Shown piece after piece: positions 56,260-64,000 of a DNA stretch of 64,000 nt. Under the pieces are notes generated by a model. That model was not told where the DNA came from. It searched no databases and was given only the letters and a program-made list of their open reading frames with translations. Source of the stretch: Niastella sp. OAS944 (GTDB lineage Bacteria > Bacteroidota > Bacteroidia > Chitinophagales > Chitinophagaceae). Both the position numbers and the translations under genes were made by a program. The stretch is from positions 62,001 to 126,000 of the forward strand of contig JANUBW010000015.1 of NCBI GenBank assembly GCA_024809215.1, given 5' to 3'. Numbering within the stretch: the first letter of the stretch is position 1; each line of letters begins with the position of its first letter.

Positions 56260-57336
56260 ATGCATAAACCTGAAGATATAAGTAAAGAAGCGCTTCGCGA
56301 ACTTGCTTACAGTAATACGATCGACGAGGTTCAAAAGCTGGAAGCCGCCAGGCAGTTAATTCAGCAGGACCCTACCAATAAAGATCTGCAAAAATTGTTC
56401 TGGTTCCCTGAACTTGAACAACAGGCGTTGGAGTTACTGATGCAACGAGATCTTGATTACAATGACCTGAATTTCCTGATTTCCCATACTGATCGCATAC
56501 AAGACGCCTGGGAGCTGTTGTTGAAACGGGGCCTTACAAATGAAGAGCTCTGTAATGTGATTGATGAGGTTGGCGGTAGGAAAAGTGTGTCGGATTTTTT
56601 GCAAAGAGATGATGTAAGGGCTTTAACCAGGTATATTAACGTTGTGCAGCAGGCTGCGGAGCTTTTGATAGAACGTAACCCGAGCAATACCGATCTTTGT
56701 CACCTGATACGTTATACGCAATACAGCGAATGGGCATTGAATGAACTTTTCAAGCGTAATCCTACCCATTCTGACCTTCGTTATCTGATTCAAAATACAC
56801 CCTATAAGGAACGGGCTGCAAAACAATTGTTGTTATCAAATCCGTACAATTGGGACCTTTGTCTTATGTTGCATAAGGTAGTTTGTAAAGAAGAGGCGGC
56901 AAAAGCATTATTGAGGCAGCATCCTGGTTTTGACGACCTCTTTTGTCTGATGCAGTATTCAGATTATAAAGAAGAAGCCTGGGATTTATTTATGGAACTT
57001 GAGCCAGAACTTGACCAGTTATGTTATGTAATTGAACATACTGACTTGGGGCTCAGGGCTGCAGCCGTCCTACATGAGCGTATTGGTTGCGAAATAGTTG
57101 ATGAAGATAGTCTGATGAGGGAATTAGCACCTGTCATCCTTGCACAACCGGAAAATTTTGAAACGTTCAATTGGTTTAGATTAGTTCCTGAGGTTAGCCC
57201 GCTTGCAAAAGAGCTTACACAGGAGTATAATATTTTAGTTGCCTATTGTGCTGTTTTACCTAAGTATATTCAGTTTTATCAAAATGCTACCAGAGAGGAA
57301 TGGTTTAACAAGCTGAAGGAACTTGCCAGAAAATAA
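56260..57336 (+). CDS. Helical solenoid protein made of 27-residue repeats
   Basis: A cytosolic protein of 358 aa from ATG 56260 (an in-frame GTG at 56242 would give 364). It contains eight or nine consecutive repeats of about 27 residues with the pattern [R/S]NPxNxDLxxLIxxTxYxxxAxxxLLx, for example RNPSNTDLCHLIRYTQYSEW and RNPTHSDLRYLIQNTPYKER. Each repeat would form a helical hairpin, so the whole is predicted to be an alpha-solenoid like HEAT or leucine-rich-variant proteins. One unit near residues 105-150 is irregular and carries an insertion. No enzymatic or membrane motif. Neighbours are unrelated. Probably a protein-interaction scaffold; I do not recognise a named family. Confidence 0.8.
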   Translation: MHKPEDISKEALRELAYSNTIDEVQKLEAARQLIQQDPTNKDLQKLFWFPELEQQALELLMQRDLDYNDLNFLISHTDRIQDAWELLLKRGLTNEELCNVIDEVGGRKSVSDFLQRDDVRALTRYINVVQQAAELLIERNPSNTDLCHLIRYTQYSEWALNELFKRNPTHSDLRYLIQNTPYKERAAKQLLLSNPYNWDLCLMLHKVVCKEEAAKALLRQHPGFDDLFCLMQYSDYKEEAWDLFMELEPELDQLCYVIEHTDLGLRAAAVLHERIGCEIVDEDSLMRELAPVILAQPENFETFNWFRLVPEVSPLAKELTQEYNILVAYCAVLPKYIQFYQNATREEWFNKLKELARK

Positions 57337-57338
57337 AC

Positions 57339-57370
57339 AGGGCCGCCCAATTCCGGGGCGCCCTAATTTT
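57339..57370. terminator. Probable bidirectional terminator between convergent genes
   Basis: AGGGCCGCCC and GGGCGCCCT form a 10-bp G/C-rich stem with one bulged C, flanked by AATTTTA on the plus side and a T-rich flank on the minus side. It lies between the solenoid gene stop and the acyltransferase stop. Confidence 0.55.
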
Positions 57371-58409
57371 ATCTGCTTAACCACTTACGTATCGGTTCAT
57401 CAACATACTTCATCACCAAATAGGCAAAGGCCAGTAACAATGCGGTGCCAATAATTATGACCCATACTATGGTGCCCATAGCGGGTTTGTATTTTTCAAT
57501 ATAACTAAAGAAGACCCATATAAATGGATAGTGTACCATGTAAAGCGGATAAGATATTTTACCTGAGAACCGGCAAAGGGCCTGTGTTGATCTTTTCGTC
57601 ATTGCACCTGCGCCCTGCATGATCAAAAAGGGAAAGTAAAATATAACAACAAGCGGATCGGCGATCCAGCTGAATGATTCATTAAACGGAAACAAAAAGG
57701 CCGGCAATAGTAGTAAGCTCAGGGATACAAAACCCAAATTTGATCTTATTATCCAGCCCGAACGATAGATCATCATACCGGCCAGGAATGAAAAGGCTAC
57801 CCTTATGCCACCGCCGCGGATATTATCGCCGCCCCACCCTACACTAAGATGTTTTGATTGAATGGCTTCATATACCAATGCTATTGCTGCCAGTGAAGTT
57901 AATACCCATAGTATTTTTTTTGGCAGTTTCACAAGAACAAGGGCGTAAAAAATATTGGCAATGTATTCCCAGAATAATGACCAGGTGGGCGGGTTCAGGT
58001 GAAAAAGATTGAGATATCTTTCTTTTACTATGGGGAAAGGTATCATGAGGAAGGAAAATAAAAACATCAGTCCTATTTTGCCGGTATAGGATTGATACAG
58101 ATTGCTTATAGGGTCGAATATAAAGGTCAGCAAACCGAGCACAGAACCAATGATCACCAACGGGTGCAAACGTATTAATCTGCGTTTTAGAAATTGACCA
58201 ATGCCAATGGCAGCCATTTTATCGTCATACGCATAGGCAATTACAAAACCCGACAGGCAAAAGAAAAAGTCAACCGCCAGGTAAGCGTGGGCTATAAAAT
58301 TGTTATTGGGATTGGGTACGGCAATTTCCATAAAATGGAAGATCACTACTGCAATTGCTGCAACTCCTCTTAACCCGTCTAAATTCTCAAAATGTGGTTT
58401 GGTTTTCAT
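57369..58409 (-). CDS. Acyltransferase family 3 (OafA/YrhL-type) membrane protein
   Basis: A 346-aa polytopic inner-membrane acyltransferase with about ten hydrophobic segments. The family hallmarks are LDGLRGVAAIAVVIFHF at the N-terminus and AYLAVDFFFCLSGFVIAYAYDD, followed by FLKRRLIRLHPL. Such enzymes move acetyl or similar groups onto cell-surface or exported sugars. It is alone on its strand and diverges from the aldehyde dehydrogenase. The acceptor cannot be predicted. Confidence 0.92.
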   Translation of the reverse strand: MKTKPHFENLDGLRGVAAIAVVIFHFMEIAVPNPNNNFIAHAYLAVDFFFCLSGFVIAYAYDDKMAAIGIGQFLKRRLIRLHPLVIIGSVLGLLTFIFDPISNLYQSYTGKIGLMFLFSFLMIPFPIVKERYLNLFHLNPPTWSLFWEYIANIFYALVLVKLPKKILWVLTSLAAIALVYEAIQSKHLSVGWGGDNIRGGGIRVAFSFLAGMMIYRSGWIIRSNLGFVSLSLLLLPAFLFPFNESFSWIADPLVVIFYFPFLIMQGAGAMTKRSTQALCRFSGKISYPLYMVHYPFIWVFFSYIEKYKPAMGTIVWVIIIGTALLLAFAYLVMKYVDEPIRKWLSR

Positions 58410-58601
58410 TTCAGGGGCAATATTGCAGGTTCAGCGTTATTAAAACCAGTGCCTGCAGAAATATTAATGAGTATTTAATGCGAATGGGGTGAAAAACTGT
58501 TGAGCCATTAAACAAAGGAACTTTGAGCTTTAAAGCAAACCTGCAGGTTGGTGTATTGATGAACTTTGTTCTGATAATAAGAAATTAAAATCATAACAAA
58601 G

Positions 58602-60017
58602 ATGAAAACGATAGATAAGAATTACGTGAACGGAAAGTTCATTCCAACCAGGGGTACAGAGATCATGGACATTTACAATCCTGCCAACAACCAGCATATT
58701 GGTAAAGTGATTTTGGGACAGGAAAGTGATATCCTGGCTGCCATCGATGCAGCAGCAAACGCATTTCCGGCCTTTTCCCGTACGTCGAAAGAGCAACGTA
58801 TGGAATACCTCCAGCGGCTGCATGACGCCATTATGGAACGCGTAGAAGAACTTCAGGAGATAACTATTGAGGAGTATGGCGCACCGCTACAGCGTTCACT
58901 TTGGGCTAACCGCTACGCCGCAGAGACCTTTTTATATTTTAAGGATATATTGAAGGATTTCGATTTTGAACGCAGCATTGGCAAGTCAAAACTTTCCATG
59001 GTACCAGTGGGTGTTACAGCTATAATGACCGCCTGGAACGCCAATGCCGGATCTATATGTGTTAAGCTTGCTGCGGCTATTGCAGCCGGTTGTACAACTG
59101 TTATAAAACCAAGCGAAATGAGTTCGCTGCAAACTCAGGTACTTGTTGAGTGTTTTGATAAGGCCGGTTTGCCAGCCGGCGTGATCAATGTTGTACATGG
59201 AAGAGGCGATGTATTGGGCTCTGTGCTTTCAACGCATCCTGCTGTTGCCAAAATTTTGTTTACCGGCTCAACTGCTGTAGGTAAGATCATTGCCCGCAAT
59301 GCCATTGAGACCATGAAAAGGGTTACGCTTGAATTAAGCGGTAAATCTCCCAATATTATACTCGACGACGCCAACCTGGAAACCGCAATCCCCATGGCTG
59401 TGAACGCCGCTTTTATGAATAACGGACAGGCATGCATTGCCGGTACCCGGTTACTGGTACCAGAACATTTGTTGCCTGAGGTAAAAAGGATCGTACAGAA
59501 AACTGTTAATGAGCTAAAAGTTGGTGATCCCCGTGATGAAAAAACCGCTATTGGTCCTTTGGCCGGCAGTAAACAATTTGATCGCATTCAACATTACATA
59601 AAACTTGGGATTGAAGCCGGCGCCGAATTGCTTGTTGGTGGTTTAGGAAGACCCGAAGGATTGTTGGAAGGGTATTATGTAAAGCCAACCGTGTTTACCG
59701 GTGTAACCAATGATATGGCAATCGCCAGGGAAGAGATCTTTGGGCCGGTTCTGTCTGTGATTACTTACCGTACCGAAGAGGAGGCTATTTCAATTGCCAA
59801 TGATACTATATATGGCTTACATGCCTATGTAAGTTCGTCGAATATAGAACGTGCCAACCGGGTGGCTGCCCAGATCAATGCCGGCAGAGTGGCCATCAAT
59901 ACAATCTATCATGATGCATTGGCTCCTTTTGGCGGGTTCAAGCAATCTGGCATTGGCAGAGAAGGCGGCGTTTACGGATTGGAAGAACAACTGGAGGCTA
60001 AGGTTATTATTGGATAG
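58602..60017 (+). CDS. NAD(P)-dependent aldehyde dehydrogenase
   Basis: A 471-aa enzyme of the aldehyde dehydrogenase superfamily, normal length. It shows the cofactor-binding segment (TAWNANAGSICVKLAAAIAAGCTTVIKPSE, FTGSTAVG), the general-base glutamate in LELSGKSPN (about residue 244) and the nucleophilic cysteine in NNGQACIAG (about residue 277). The C-terminal FGGFKQSGIGREGG is typical. No signal peptide. The substrate is not identifiable. It is convergent with an aldo/keto reductase gene, and a strong terminator separates them. Confidence 0.95.
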   Translation: MKTIDKNYVNGKFIPTRGTEIMDIYNPANNQHIGKVILGQESDILAAIDAAANAFPAFSRTSKEQRMEYLQRLHDAIMERVEELQEITIEEYGAPLQRSLWANRYAAETFLYFKDILKDFDFERSIGKSKLSMVPVGVTAIMTAWNANAGSICVKLAAAIAAGCTTVIKPSEMSSLQTQVLVECFDKAGLPAGVINVVHGRGDVLGSVLSTHPAVAKILFTGSTAVGKIIARNAIETMKRVTLELSGKSPNIILDDANLETAIPMAVNAAFMNNGQACIAGTRLLVPEHLLPEVKRIVQKTVNELKVGDPRDEKTAIGPLAGSKQFDRIQHYIKLGIEAGAELLVGGLGRPEGLLEGYYVKPTVFTGVTNDMAIAREEIFGPVLSVITYRTEEEAISIANDTIYGLHAYVSSSNIERANRVAAQINAGRVAINTIYHDALAPFGGFKQSGIGREGGVYGLEEQLEAKVIIG

Positions 60018-60036
60018 GTGGCATGCCCGGGCAATA

Positions 60037-60064
60037 AAAAAAGGTTCTGATCAGAACCTTTTTT
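60037..60064. terminator. Bidirectional intrinsic terminator
   Basis: A perfect 14-bp palindrome, AAAAAAGGTTCTGA/TCAGAACCTTTTTT, with A/T tails on both sides. It lies between the convergent aldehyde dehydrogenase and aldo/keto reductase genes and would serve both. Confidence 0.92.
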
Positions 60065-60080
60065 ATTTGCGGGTATCCGG

Positions 60081-61070
60081 TTATTGGTCCAGGAGTTTCA
60101 TAAAAACTTCAGGGTAGCGGGTGCCTGATGCTATTCCGGCGGGCATGATGGCTTCAATTGTTTGAAGGTCTTCGCGCGTGAGTTGCACATTTGCCGCTGC
60201 AATGTTTTCTTCCAGATATTTTATGCGTTTGGTGCCAGGTATGGTAATAATATCTTCGCCCTGCGCAAGCACCCAGGCAATGGCCAGCTGCGAAGCTGTG
60301 CAACCTTTTTCGGCGGCCAGGGTTTTGATCTTTGCCACCAGCTCAAGGTTCTTGTAAAAATTATCGCCCTGAAAGCGTGGCATATGAATACGGTTATCTT
60401 TAAGATCATCGGGTGTTTTGATCTCACCGCTTAGAAAACCCCTGCTCAGCGGGGAATAGGCAACGAGGCCTATGCCGAGTTCACGAATGGTTGGAAGAAC
60501 ATCAGCTTCTATTTCGCGTGACCACAGCGAGTATTCAATCTGCAGCGCAGTAATGGGATGTACGGCAGCAGCTTTACGAATGCTTGCTGCCGATGCTTCA
60601 GACAGCCCGATATATCGTATGATGCCTTGTTTCACAAGGTCGGCCAATGCACCAATTGTGTCTTCAATGGGCACTTTAGGGTCTACTCTTGCCGGTGTGT
60701 AAAGATCAATGTAATCTGTTTTAAGGCGTTGGAGACTGTAAAGAACGGCGTTGCGGAGGTAGTCGGGATGGGTGTTTACTGGACCGATCCCCAATGATCT
60801 GTTTGGTGCGGGCGCAAGGAACAGCCCGGTTTTTACAGAAAGAAAAGCTTTGTCTCGTTTGCCCTTAATGGCCTGGGATATTAATTCTTCGTTGTGGCCA
60901 ACACGATAGAAATCGGCTGTGTCTAAGAAATTGTGACCGAGCTCCAGCGCTCTTTCAATGGTGGCGATGGATTCTGCATCGTTGCCTTGTCCGTAAACGC
61001 CCGACATGCCCATACATCCTAACCCTATTGCAGAGACCACAGGGCCATTTGTTCCTAGTTTTCTATTCAT
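60081..61070 (-). CDS. Aldo/keto reductase
   Basis: A cytosolic NADPH-dependent (beta/alpha)8-barrel oxidoreductase of 329 aa from ATG 61070 ([21 protein letters not shown]); an in-frame ATG at 61091 would add seven non-conserved residues. Key segments: DTADFY with catalytic Asp and Tyr, FLSVKTG with the lysine, and the IQYSL-like region reading [13 protein letters not shown]. The cofactor part is [16 protein letters not shown]. It follows the AraC gene by 61 bp on the same strand, so the pair may be one unit controlled by that regulator. Substrate unknown. Confidence 0.93.
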   Translation of the reverse strand: MNRKLGTNGPVVSAIGLGCMGMSGVYGQGNDAESIATIERALELGHNFLDTADFYRVGHNEELISQAIKGKRDKAFLSVKTGLFLAPAPNRSLGIGPVNTHPDYLRNAVLYSLQRLKTDYIDLYTPARVDPKVPIEDTIGALADLVKQGIIRYIGLSEASAASIRKAAAVHPITALQIEYSLWSREIEADVLPTIRELGIGLVAYSPLSRGFLSGEIKTPDDLKDNRIHMPRFQGDNFYKNLELVAKIKTLAAEKGCTASQLAIAWVLAQGEDIITIPGTKRIKYLEENIAAANVQLTREDLQTIEAIMPAGIASGTRYPEVFMKLLDQ

Positions 61071-61131
61071 TATTTGTTTTTTATGGAACAAAAATCCTGC
61101 GAAAGGCAGAAAAGAGGCCGGACAAAACGCA

Positions 61132-61992
61132 TTAGTTCCCTGACAAATCCTGAATGAACATGGCTATAGTTTTACCTGTAACTTTTTTAAATAAACGGGA
61201 GAAATATTCCGGGTCGTTGAAGCCAAGCTCATAGGCCAGTTCTTTAATAGAAGAACTTTCGGAATAGTAAAGGCGGCGTTTGGCTTCCAGTATCAGCCGG
61301 TTTATGATAAACTCTTTAGGTGAAAGCCCGGAGTAGTGTTTAACGGTGTTGTATAAACTGTTGGTGTTGAAGGAAAGTTCTTCAGCAATTTGTTGAACGG
61401 TTGGGTGAGTTGTGAGATTGTTCTCTACAAAGAGTTTAAAACGGATGTATTTGGATAGCCTGTCATCTGCCGGGTTTTTTACGGTGGAAAAATAAGCTGC
61501 ATTTATTTCTGTAAGCAGGCTGTTGAGGTGTGCAAGGATAAGCTCGGGGTCATTGTCTTTTTCGCTCAATAATTCCGCCAGCATATTGAAAATGGATGTT
61601 AATCGTGCTGCGGCCGAAGAGGTGAATTTAATTTTTGGGTTGTTATAAGGATTGATGAGAAAGGGAATTTGTTTTGGTAAAAGGGAAAGACAATGCTCAT
61701 CAAATGCGAACTTGAAATAGTTAGTACCTTTTTTGGTGGTCGGTAGCTGGTGTATCTGGTGAGGGAGTATAAAGAGAAGTTCGTTGCTTCTAATATTGTA
61801 CTGTTGTAGGTCAACGCGGTGATGGGTGCTGCCTTCCAGCATAAAAAGGAAAAAGTAGTGCGGTTTGCGGTGGGTAAGGCCAAACTGGGCCATTACCTCG
61901 GGCGGAAGGTGGCCGAAATCGGGTGAAATAAGGCGAATAGGTAGTTTGTTGTTCTGTTTATAACGATCGAGGAATGATCCAATATTTTGCAT
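61132..61992 (-). CDS. AraC family transcriptional regulator
   Basis: A 286-aa regulator. The N-terminal half is a cupin-like effector domain ([34 protein letters not shown]). The C-terminal 100 residues form the AraC double helix-turn-helix ([31 protein letters not shown], then [25 protein letters not shown]). It precedes the aldo/keto reductase on the same strand and may control it. A direct repeat and an inverted repeat lie immediately upstream of its start and could be its own operators. Confidence 0.95.
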   Translation of the reverse strand: MQNIGSFLDRYKQNNKLPIRLISPDFGHLPPEVMAQFGLTHRKPHYFFLFMLEGSTHHRVDLQQYNIRSNELLFILPHQIHQLPTTKKGTNYFKFAFDEHCLSLLPKQIPFLINPYNNPKIKFTSSAAARLTSIFNMLAELLSEKDNDPELILAHLNSLLTEINAAYFSTVKNPADDRLSKYIRFKLFVENNLTTHPTVQQIAEELSFNTNSLYNTVKHYSGLSPKEFIINRLILEAKRRLYYSESSSIKELAYELGFNDPEYFSRLFKKVTGKTIAMFIQDLSGN

Positions 61993-61996
61993 GAAG

Positions 61997-62046
61997 TAAA
62001 ATTGCTAAATTTTATTTGTCTGCGGCTTCAATCAAATAAAATTGCT
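61997..62046 (-). promoter_or_regulatory. Candidate operator region upstream of the AraC gene
   Basis: The word TAAAATTGCT occurs twice, at 61997-62006 and 62037-62046, exactly 40 bp apart (close to four helical turns). Between and overlapping them is an 11-bp perfect inverted repeat, AATTTTATTTG (62008-62018) and CAAATAAAATT (62033-62043). The first copy is only 4 bp upstream of the start codon at 61992. The spacing and palindrome fit an autoregulatory site, but A/T-rich matches arise easily by chance. Confidence 0.4.
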
Positions 62047-62090
62047 TGAACATATATCCTGCATCCGATGAAGGTAATCTGGTTGCCAGA

Positions 62091-62657
62091 CTACTCCCAC
62101 ATTTTGTCAAACAGTCTTGGACAGATTGTTTTCATGCTTTCTGGGTTATCATCTGACCAGGTAAACTCGAAGTTGGGATAGTATCCTTCTTTCAGTTTAA
62201 AGTTATCATCATCTATAAAGTCATATAATTCTTTTCCGGTCTTTTCTCTGAAGGCCTCCAATGCTACATACCAAAAACTCTCAAATTCGTATTCTTCCAG
62301 CTCTAAATCGGTTTGATCAATTAATGAGTCTGGATTTTCTTTTGCTTTGTAATAGACTTCCTTGCCTCTTGATATCACCCAGTTCCTGAAATATTCAAAA
62401 CCGTCATCCGAACAGCCGCCATTCATTATAAATCCGGCACACCACATTTCCGAATTATAAGTGTCGTAAAGAAGTTTATCAGTACGTAGTCTGAATCCAA
62501 CTATTTCTACAGGCGATAGTTGTTTCAATGCACTAATTAAATACATTTCCTGTTCATCCTGGTCTTCTGAATTCTGTAAACTGTTTCTTATGATTGCCCA
62601 ATAAAGATCTTCATTCAGCATTTCTGCTGTTTTTGTCAACATGGTTGAGTTTTCCAT
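62091..62657 (-). CDS. DUF4240 domain protein
   Basis: A 188-aa cytosolic, strongly acidic protein. It matches the DUF4240 pattern: YWAIIRNSLQ near the start, then AGFIMNGGCSDDGFEYFRNWVISRGKEVYYKAKENPDSL, and a final FESFWYVALEAFREKTG. The family has no settled biochemical role; members are often encoded singly in accessory regions. No partner gene is evident here. Confidence 0.85.
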   Translation of the reverse strand: MENSTMLTKTAEMLNEDLYWAIIRNSLQNSEDQDEQEMYLISALKQLSPVEIVGFRLRTDKLLYDTYNSEMWCAGFIMNGGCSDDGFEYFRNWVISRGKEVYYKAKENPDSLIDQTDLELEEYEFESFWYVALEAFREKTGKELYDFIDDDNFKLKEGYYPNFEFTWSDDNPESMKTICPRLFDKMWE

Positions 62658-62752
62658 TTAATAAATTGTGTTGCTTCAGTTGAATTAACACCGCTATTAT
62701 ACACTACTTTTAGGTCGAAACAAAATTTGACATTTTAGTTTTTGAGCAAGTA

Positions 62753-63067
62753 TGAAAAAATATTCGCGCCGTTCCATTATCAAGTCGGGCACCATTGCCG
62801 CATTTAGTTTCAGTCCCCTCCCTGAAAATACGATCTACATTGGGTGGCAACCTTCGCTTACAGGTGCCTAATGAAATTGCGATGCAGTCATTGCCAACTA
62901 TAAAGTTGGCCAGCGGCACTATTCCTAACCCGTTCTTTACTGCCATTGATATGCCGGCACCGTTAATAGTATCTGATTCGCCGCTACAGAAACTGGAGTT
63001 GAAGAAGACATGGGTGTATGATGTGAATACGAAAAAGGGACAGGTTTATGAGTTTTCGTTTATATAA
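62753..63067 (+). pseudogene. Remnant of a probable GH95-type (alpha-L-fucosidase) gene
   Basis: A short stretch with two frames. Just after ATG 62753 one frame encodes a Tat-like signal, KYSRRSIIKSGTIAAFSF, but it is out of register with the ATG by one base; restoring one A in the A-run at 62756-62760 would fuse them. From about 62810 the other frame encodes a C-terminal domain fragment (LGGNLRLQVPNEIA, IPNPFFTAI, WVYDVNTKKGQVYEFSF) resembling the end of GH95 enzymes. The full protein would be about 800 aa, so most of the gene has been deleted. Taken alone, the ATG frame is open for 104 codons. The family call is from memory of C-terminal motifs. Confidence 0.5.
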
Positions 63068-63079
63068 TTGATAGCACAA

Positions 63080-63111
63080 AAAAAGCCTCCAGTAGCACCG
63101 GGAGGCTTTTT
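63080..63111. terminator. Bidirectional intrinsic terminator
   Basis: A perfect 11-bp stem AAAAAGCCTCC / GGAGGCTTTTT around a 10-nt loop, with a longer A-run (63078-63084) to the left that gives a U-tract on the minus strand. It serves the minus-strand gene stopping at 63130 and the GH95 remnant on the plus strand. Confidence 0.92.
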
Positions 63112-63129
63112 CAACTATATTGAGTGTAA

Positions 63130-63642
63130 CTACTTCTTAGCTAACTGATCTTGTACCCATTTCTCCAGTTCGCCTTTGGCTTCAAGTTTAACAAGTTTTT
63201 CAACTGACTCATCCTTTTTAATGCCATTTCCCTTTTTATAAACTTTTATAACACTACGAACGCCTGCAATACTTCCTTTTACTTCGTCTTTAGAATGGTT
63301 ATTTTCCAATGCGTATTTTGTATAGCCGGCCATAAAGAACGAAAGTAATTCCTTGTTTTCCTTTGTAAAGGTTACAACATTTTCATCTAAGGTCAGGTCT
63401 ACTGTTGGTGAGTTCATAACCCAGCCTGTGAGCAGTGAAAATTGTTGTTTATGCTTTTCGGCATCCTGGTTTAATGGCGTATTCTCAAGCCAGTTAATTG
63501 TTGCCAGCACATTTGGTTCGCTTTTGAGGTACTGCTTCTTTCCTTTGGGTAAAGACGCTAAAAGCTCAGCATCCTGAGCAAATGAATTTGAGTAAACACT
63601 AACCAGTAAAATTAGGGTAAGAACCTGTTTAAAGGTTTTCAT
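63130..63642 (-). CDS. Small exported protein of unknown function
   Basis: A 170-aa protein from ATG 63642 (MKTFKQVLTLILLVSVYSNS), giving a clean Sec signal peptide cut after NSFAQ at about residue 23; an upstream in-frame ATG at 63690 would bury the signal behind 16 polar residues. The mature protein is helical, rich in Lys and Glu, with no cysteines and no named motif. It has its own terminator downstream and is not in an obvious operon. Confidence 0.6.
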   Translation of the reverse strand: MKTFKQVLTLILLVSVYSNSFAQDAELLASLPKGKKQYLKSEPNVLATINWLENTPLNQDAEKHKQQFSLLTGWVMNSPTVDLTLDENVVTFTKENKELLSFFMAGYTKYALENNHSKDEVKGSIAGVRSVIKVYKKGNGIKKDESVEKLVKLEAKGELEKWVQDQLAKK

Positions 63643-63817
63643 CGAGGTGGATTTTTGTTTTATAAAATACATATGGGCATAAAAAAACATATTTTCCGGA
63701 AGAAAAGCGACTGTTTTCTAATAAAAATTTCGTTTTCAGTGTAATCACAAAATGGGGAAAGAAAAAATTACGGTCGGTCGTTGGTAAGCACAAGGTAGAA
63801 GAACATACTTAGGAGGC

Positions 63818-64000
63818 TCACTTTTTTCGTTTAATCTTACTATCTAGTACATATTGGCTATAGATCAACTTGAGAATTTCCATTGTATCTACTTCTATCA
63901 GGGAAGCAAGTTTTATAACATCCTTGAGAATAAAGCGATCTACATTATTCATCAAATTGGTCATTCTAACGCTGTTAAAGCCTAAATCATGCGCTACCAC
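63818..64000 (-). CDS. C-terminal part of a small HTH-type regulator, 5' end missing
   Basis: A partial frame of 60 visible residues open to the right window edge. The sequence VAHDLGFNSVRMTNLMNNVDRF, then LKDVIKLASLIEVDTMEILKLIYSQY resembles the end of short XRE/Cro-like DNA-binding proteins, in which helices 3-5 follow the recognition helix. The true start lies beyond 64000, so the GTG at the edge is not a start. Assignment is tentative because the front of the domain is not seen. Confidence 0.45.
   Translation of the reverse strand: MVAHDLGFNSVRMTNLMNNVDRFILKDVIKLASLIEVDTMEILKLIYSQYVLDSKIKRKK

Noticed and set aside
1..64000. tRNA, rRNA, insertion sequences, phage genes, attachment sites
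   Set aside because: No such genes, transposase motifs or flanking duplications were seen; the region reads as ordinary chromosome with accessory operons.

Overview
The window looks like a chromosomal segment of a Bacteroidota bacterium, most likely of the Chitinophagaceae (Chitinophaga/Niastella type). The evidence is three SusC and three SusD proteins, a FecI/FecR-type sigma/anti-sigma cassette, T9SS C-terminal sorting domains, Bacteroidota-type Lgt, and many AraC/ECF regulators. No rRNA, tRNA, CRISPR array, prophage or insertion sequence is visible.

Layout. (1) 1-7822, minus strand: a cell-surface-signalling nutrient-import operon in the order ECF sigma, FecR anti-sigma, SusC with an STN signalling domain, SusD, and a zinc metallohydrolase-type lipoprotein cut by the left edge. 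(2) 7981-9844: an unknown secreted protein, an array of about twenty 20-bp tandem repeats, and a frameshifted fibronectin-III protein. (3) 9913-17915, minus: a 1604-aa exonuclease-RecQ-UvrD fusion helicase and a 1041-aa hybrid histidine kinase. (4) 18286-19961: a lone ECF sigma factor, a possible 26-aa membrane peptide and an AraC regulator. (5) 19958-38899, minus: a nine-gene polysaccharide-utilisation operon (SusD, DUF5004, DUF4961, SusC, SusD, SusC, GH92-acetylesterase fusion, GH38-like, SGNH esterase) that probably imports and trims an acetylated alpha-mannose-rich glycan. (6) 39295-46177, plus: Lgt, Lnt, a T9SS-secreted propeller-like protein and a GH78 rhamnosidase. The two lipoprotein-maturation enzymes sit divergently from an operon with several surface lipoproteins. 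(7) 46179-48232: DUF2200 and malate:quinone oxidoreductase. (8) 48286-52753, minus: a tight three-gene operon of an uncharacterised membrane protein, a cytosolic-looking SH3b-subtilase and an exported barrel-like protein. This is the best candidate for an undescribed system. (9) 52890-64000: a T9SS-secreted reprolysin-like metalloprotease, a 27-residue-repeat solenoid protein, an OafA-type acyltransferase, an aldehyde dehydrogenase, an aldo/keto reductase with an AraC regulator, DUF4240, the remnant of a probable GH95 gene, a small secreted protein and a regulator fragment at the right edge.

Four or five hairpin terminators sit between convergent genes or behind minus-strand genes. Domain calls come from reading motifs by eye; no database search was run. 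Most promoters could not be assigned with confidence.
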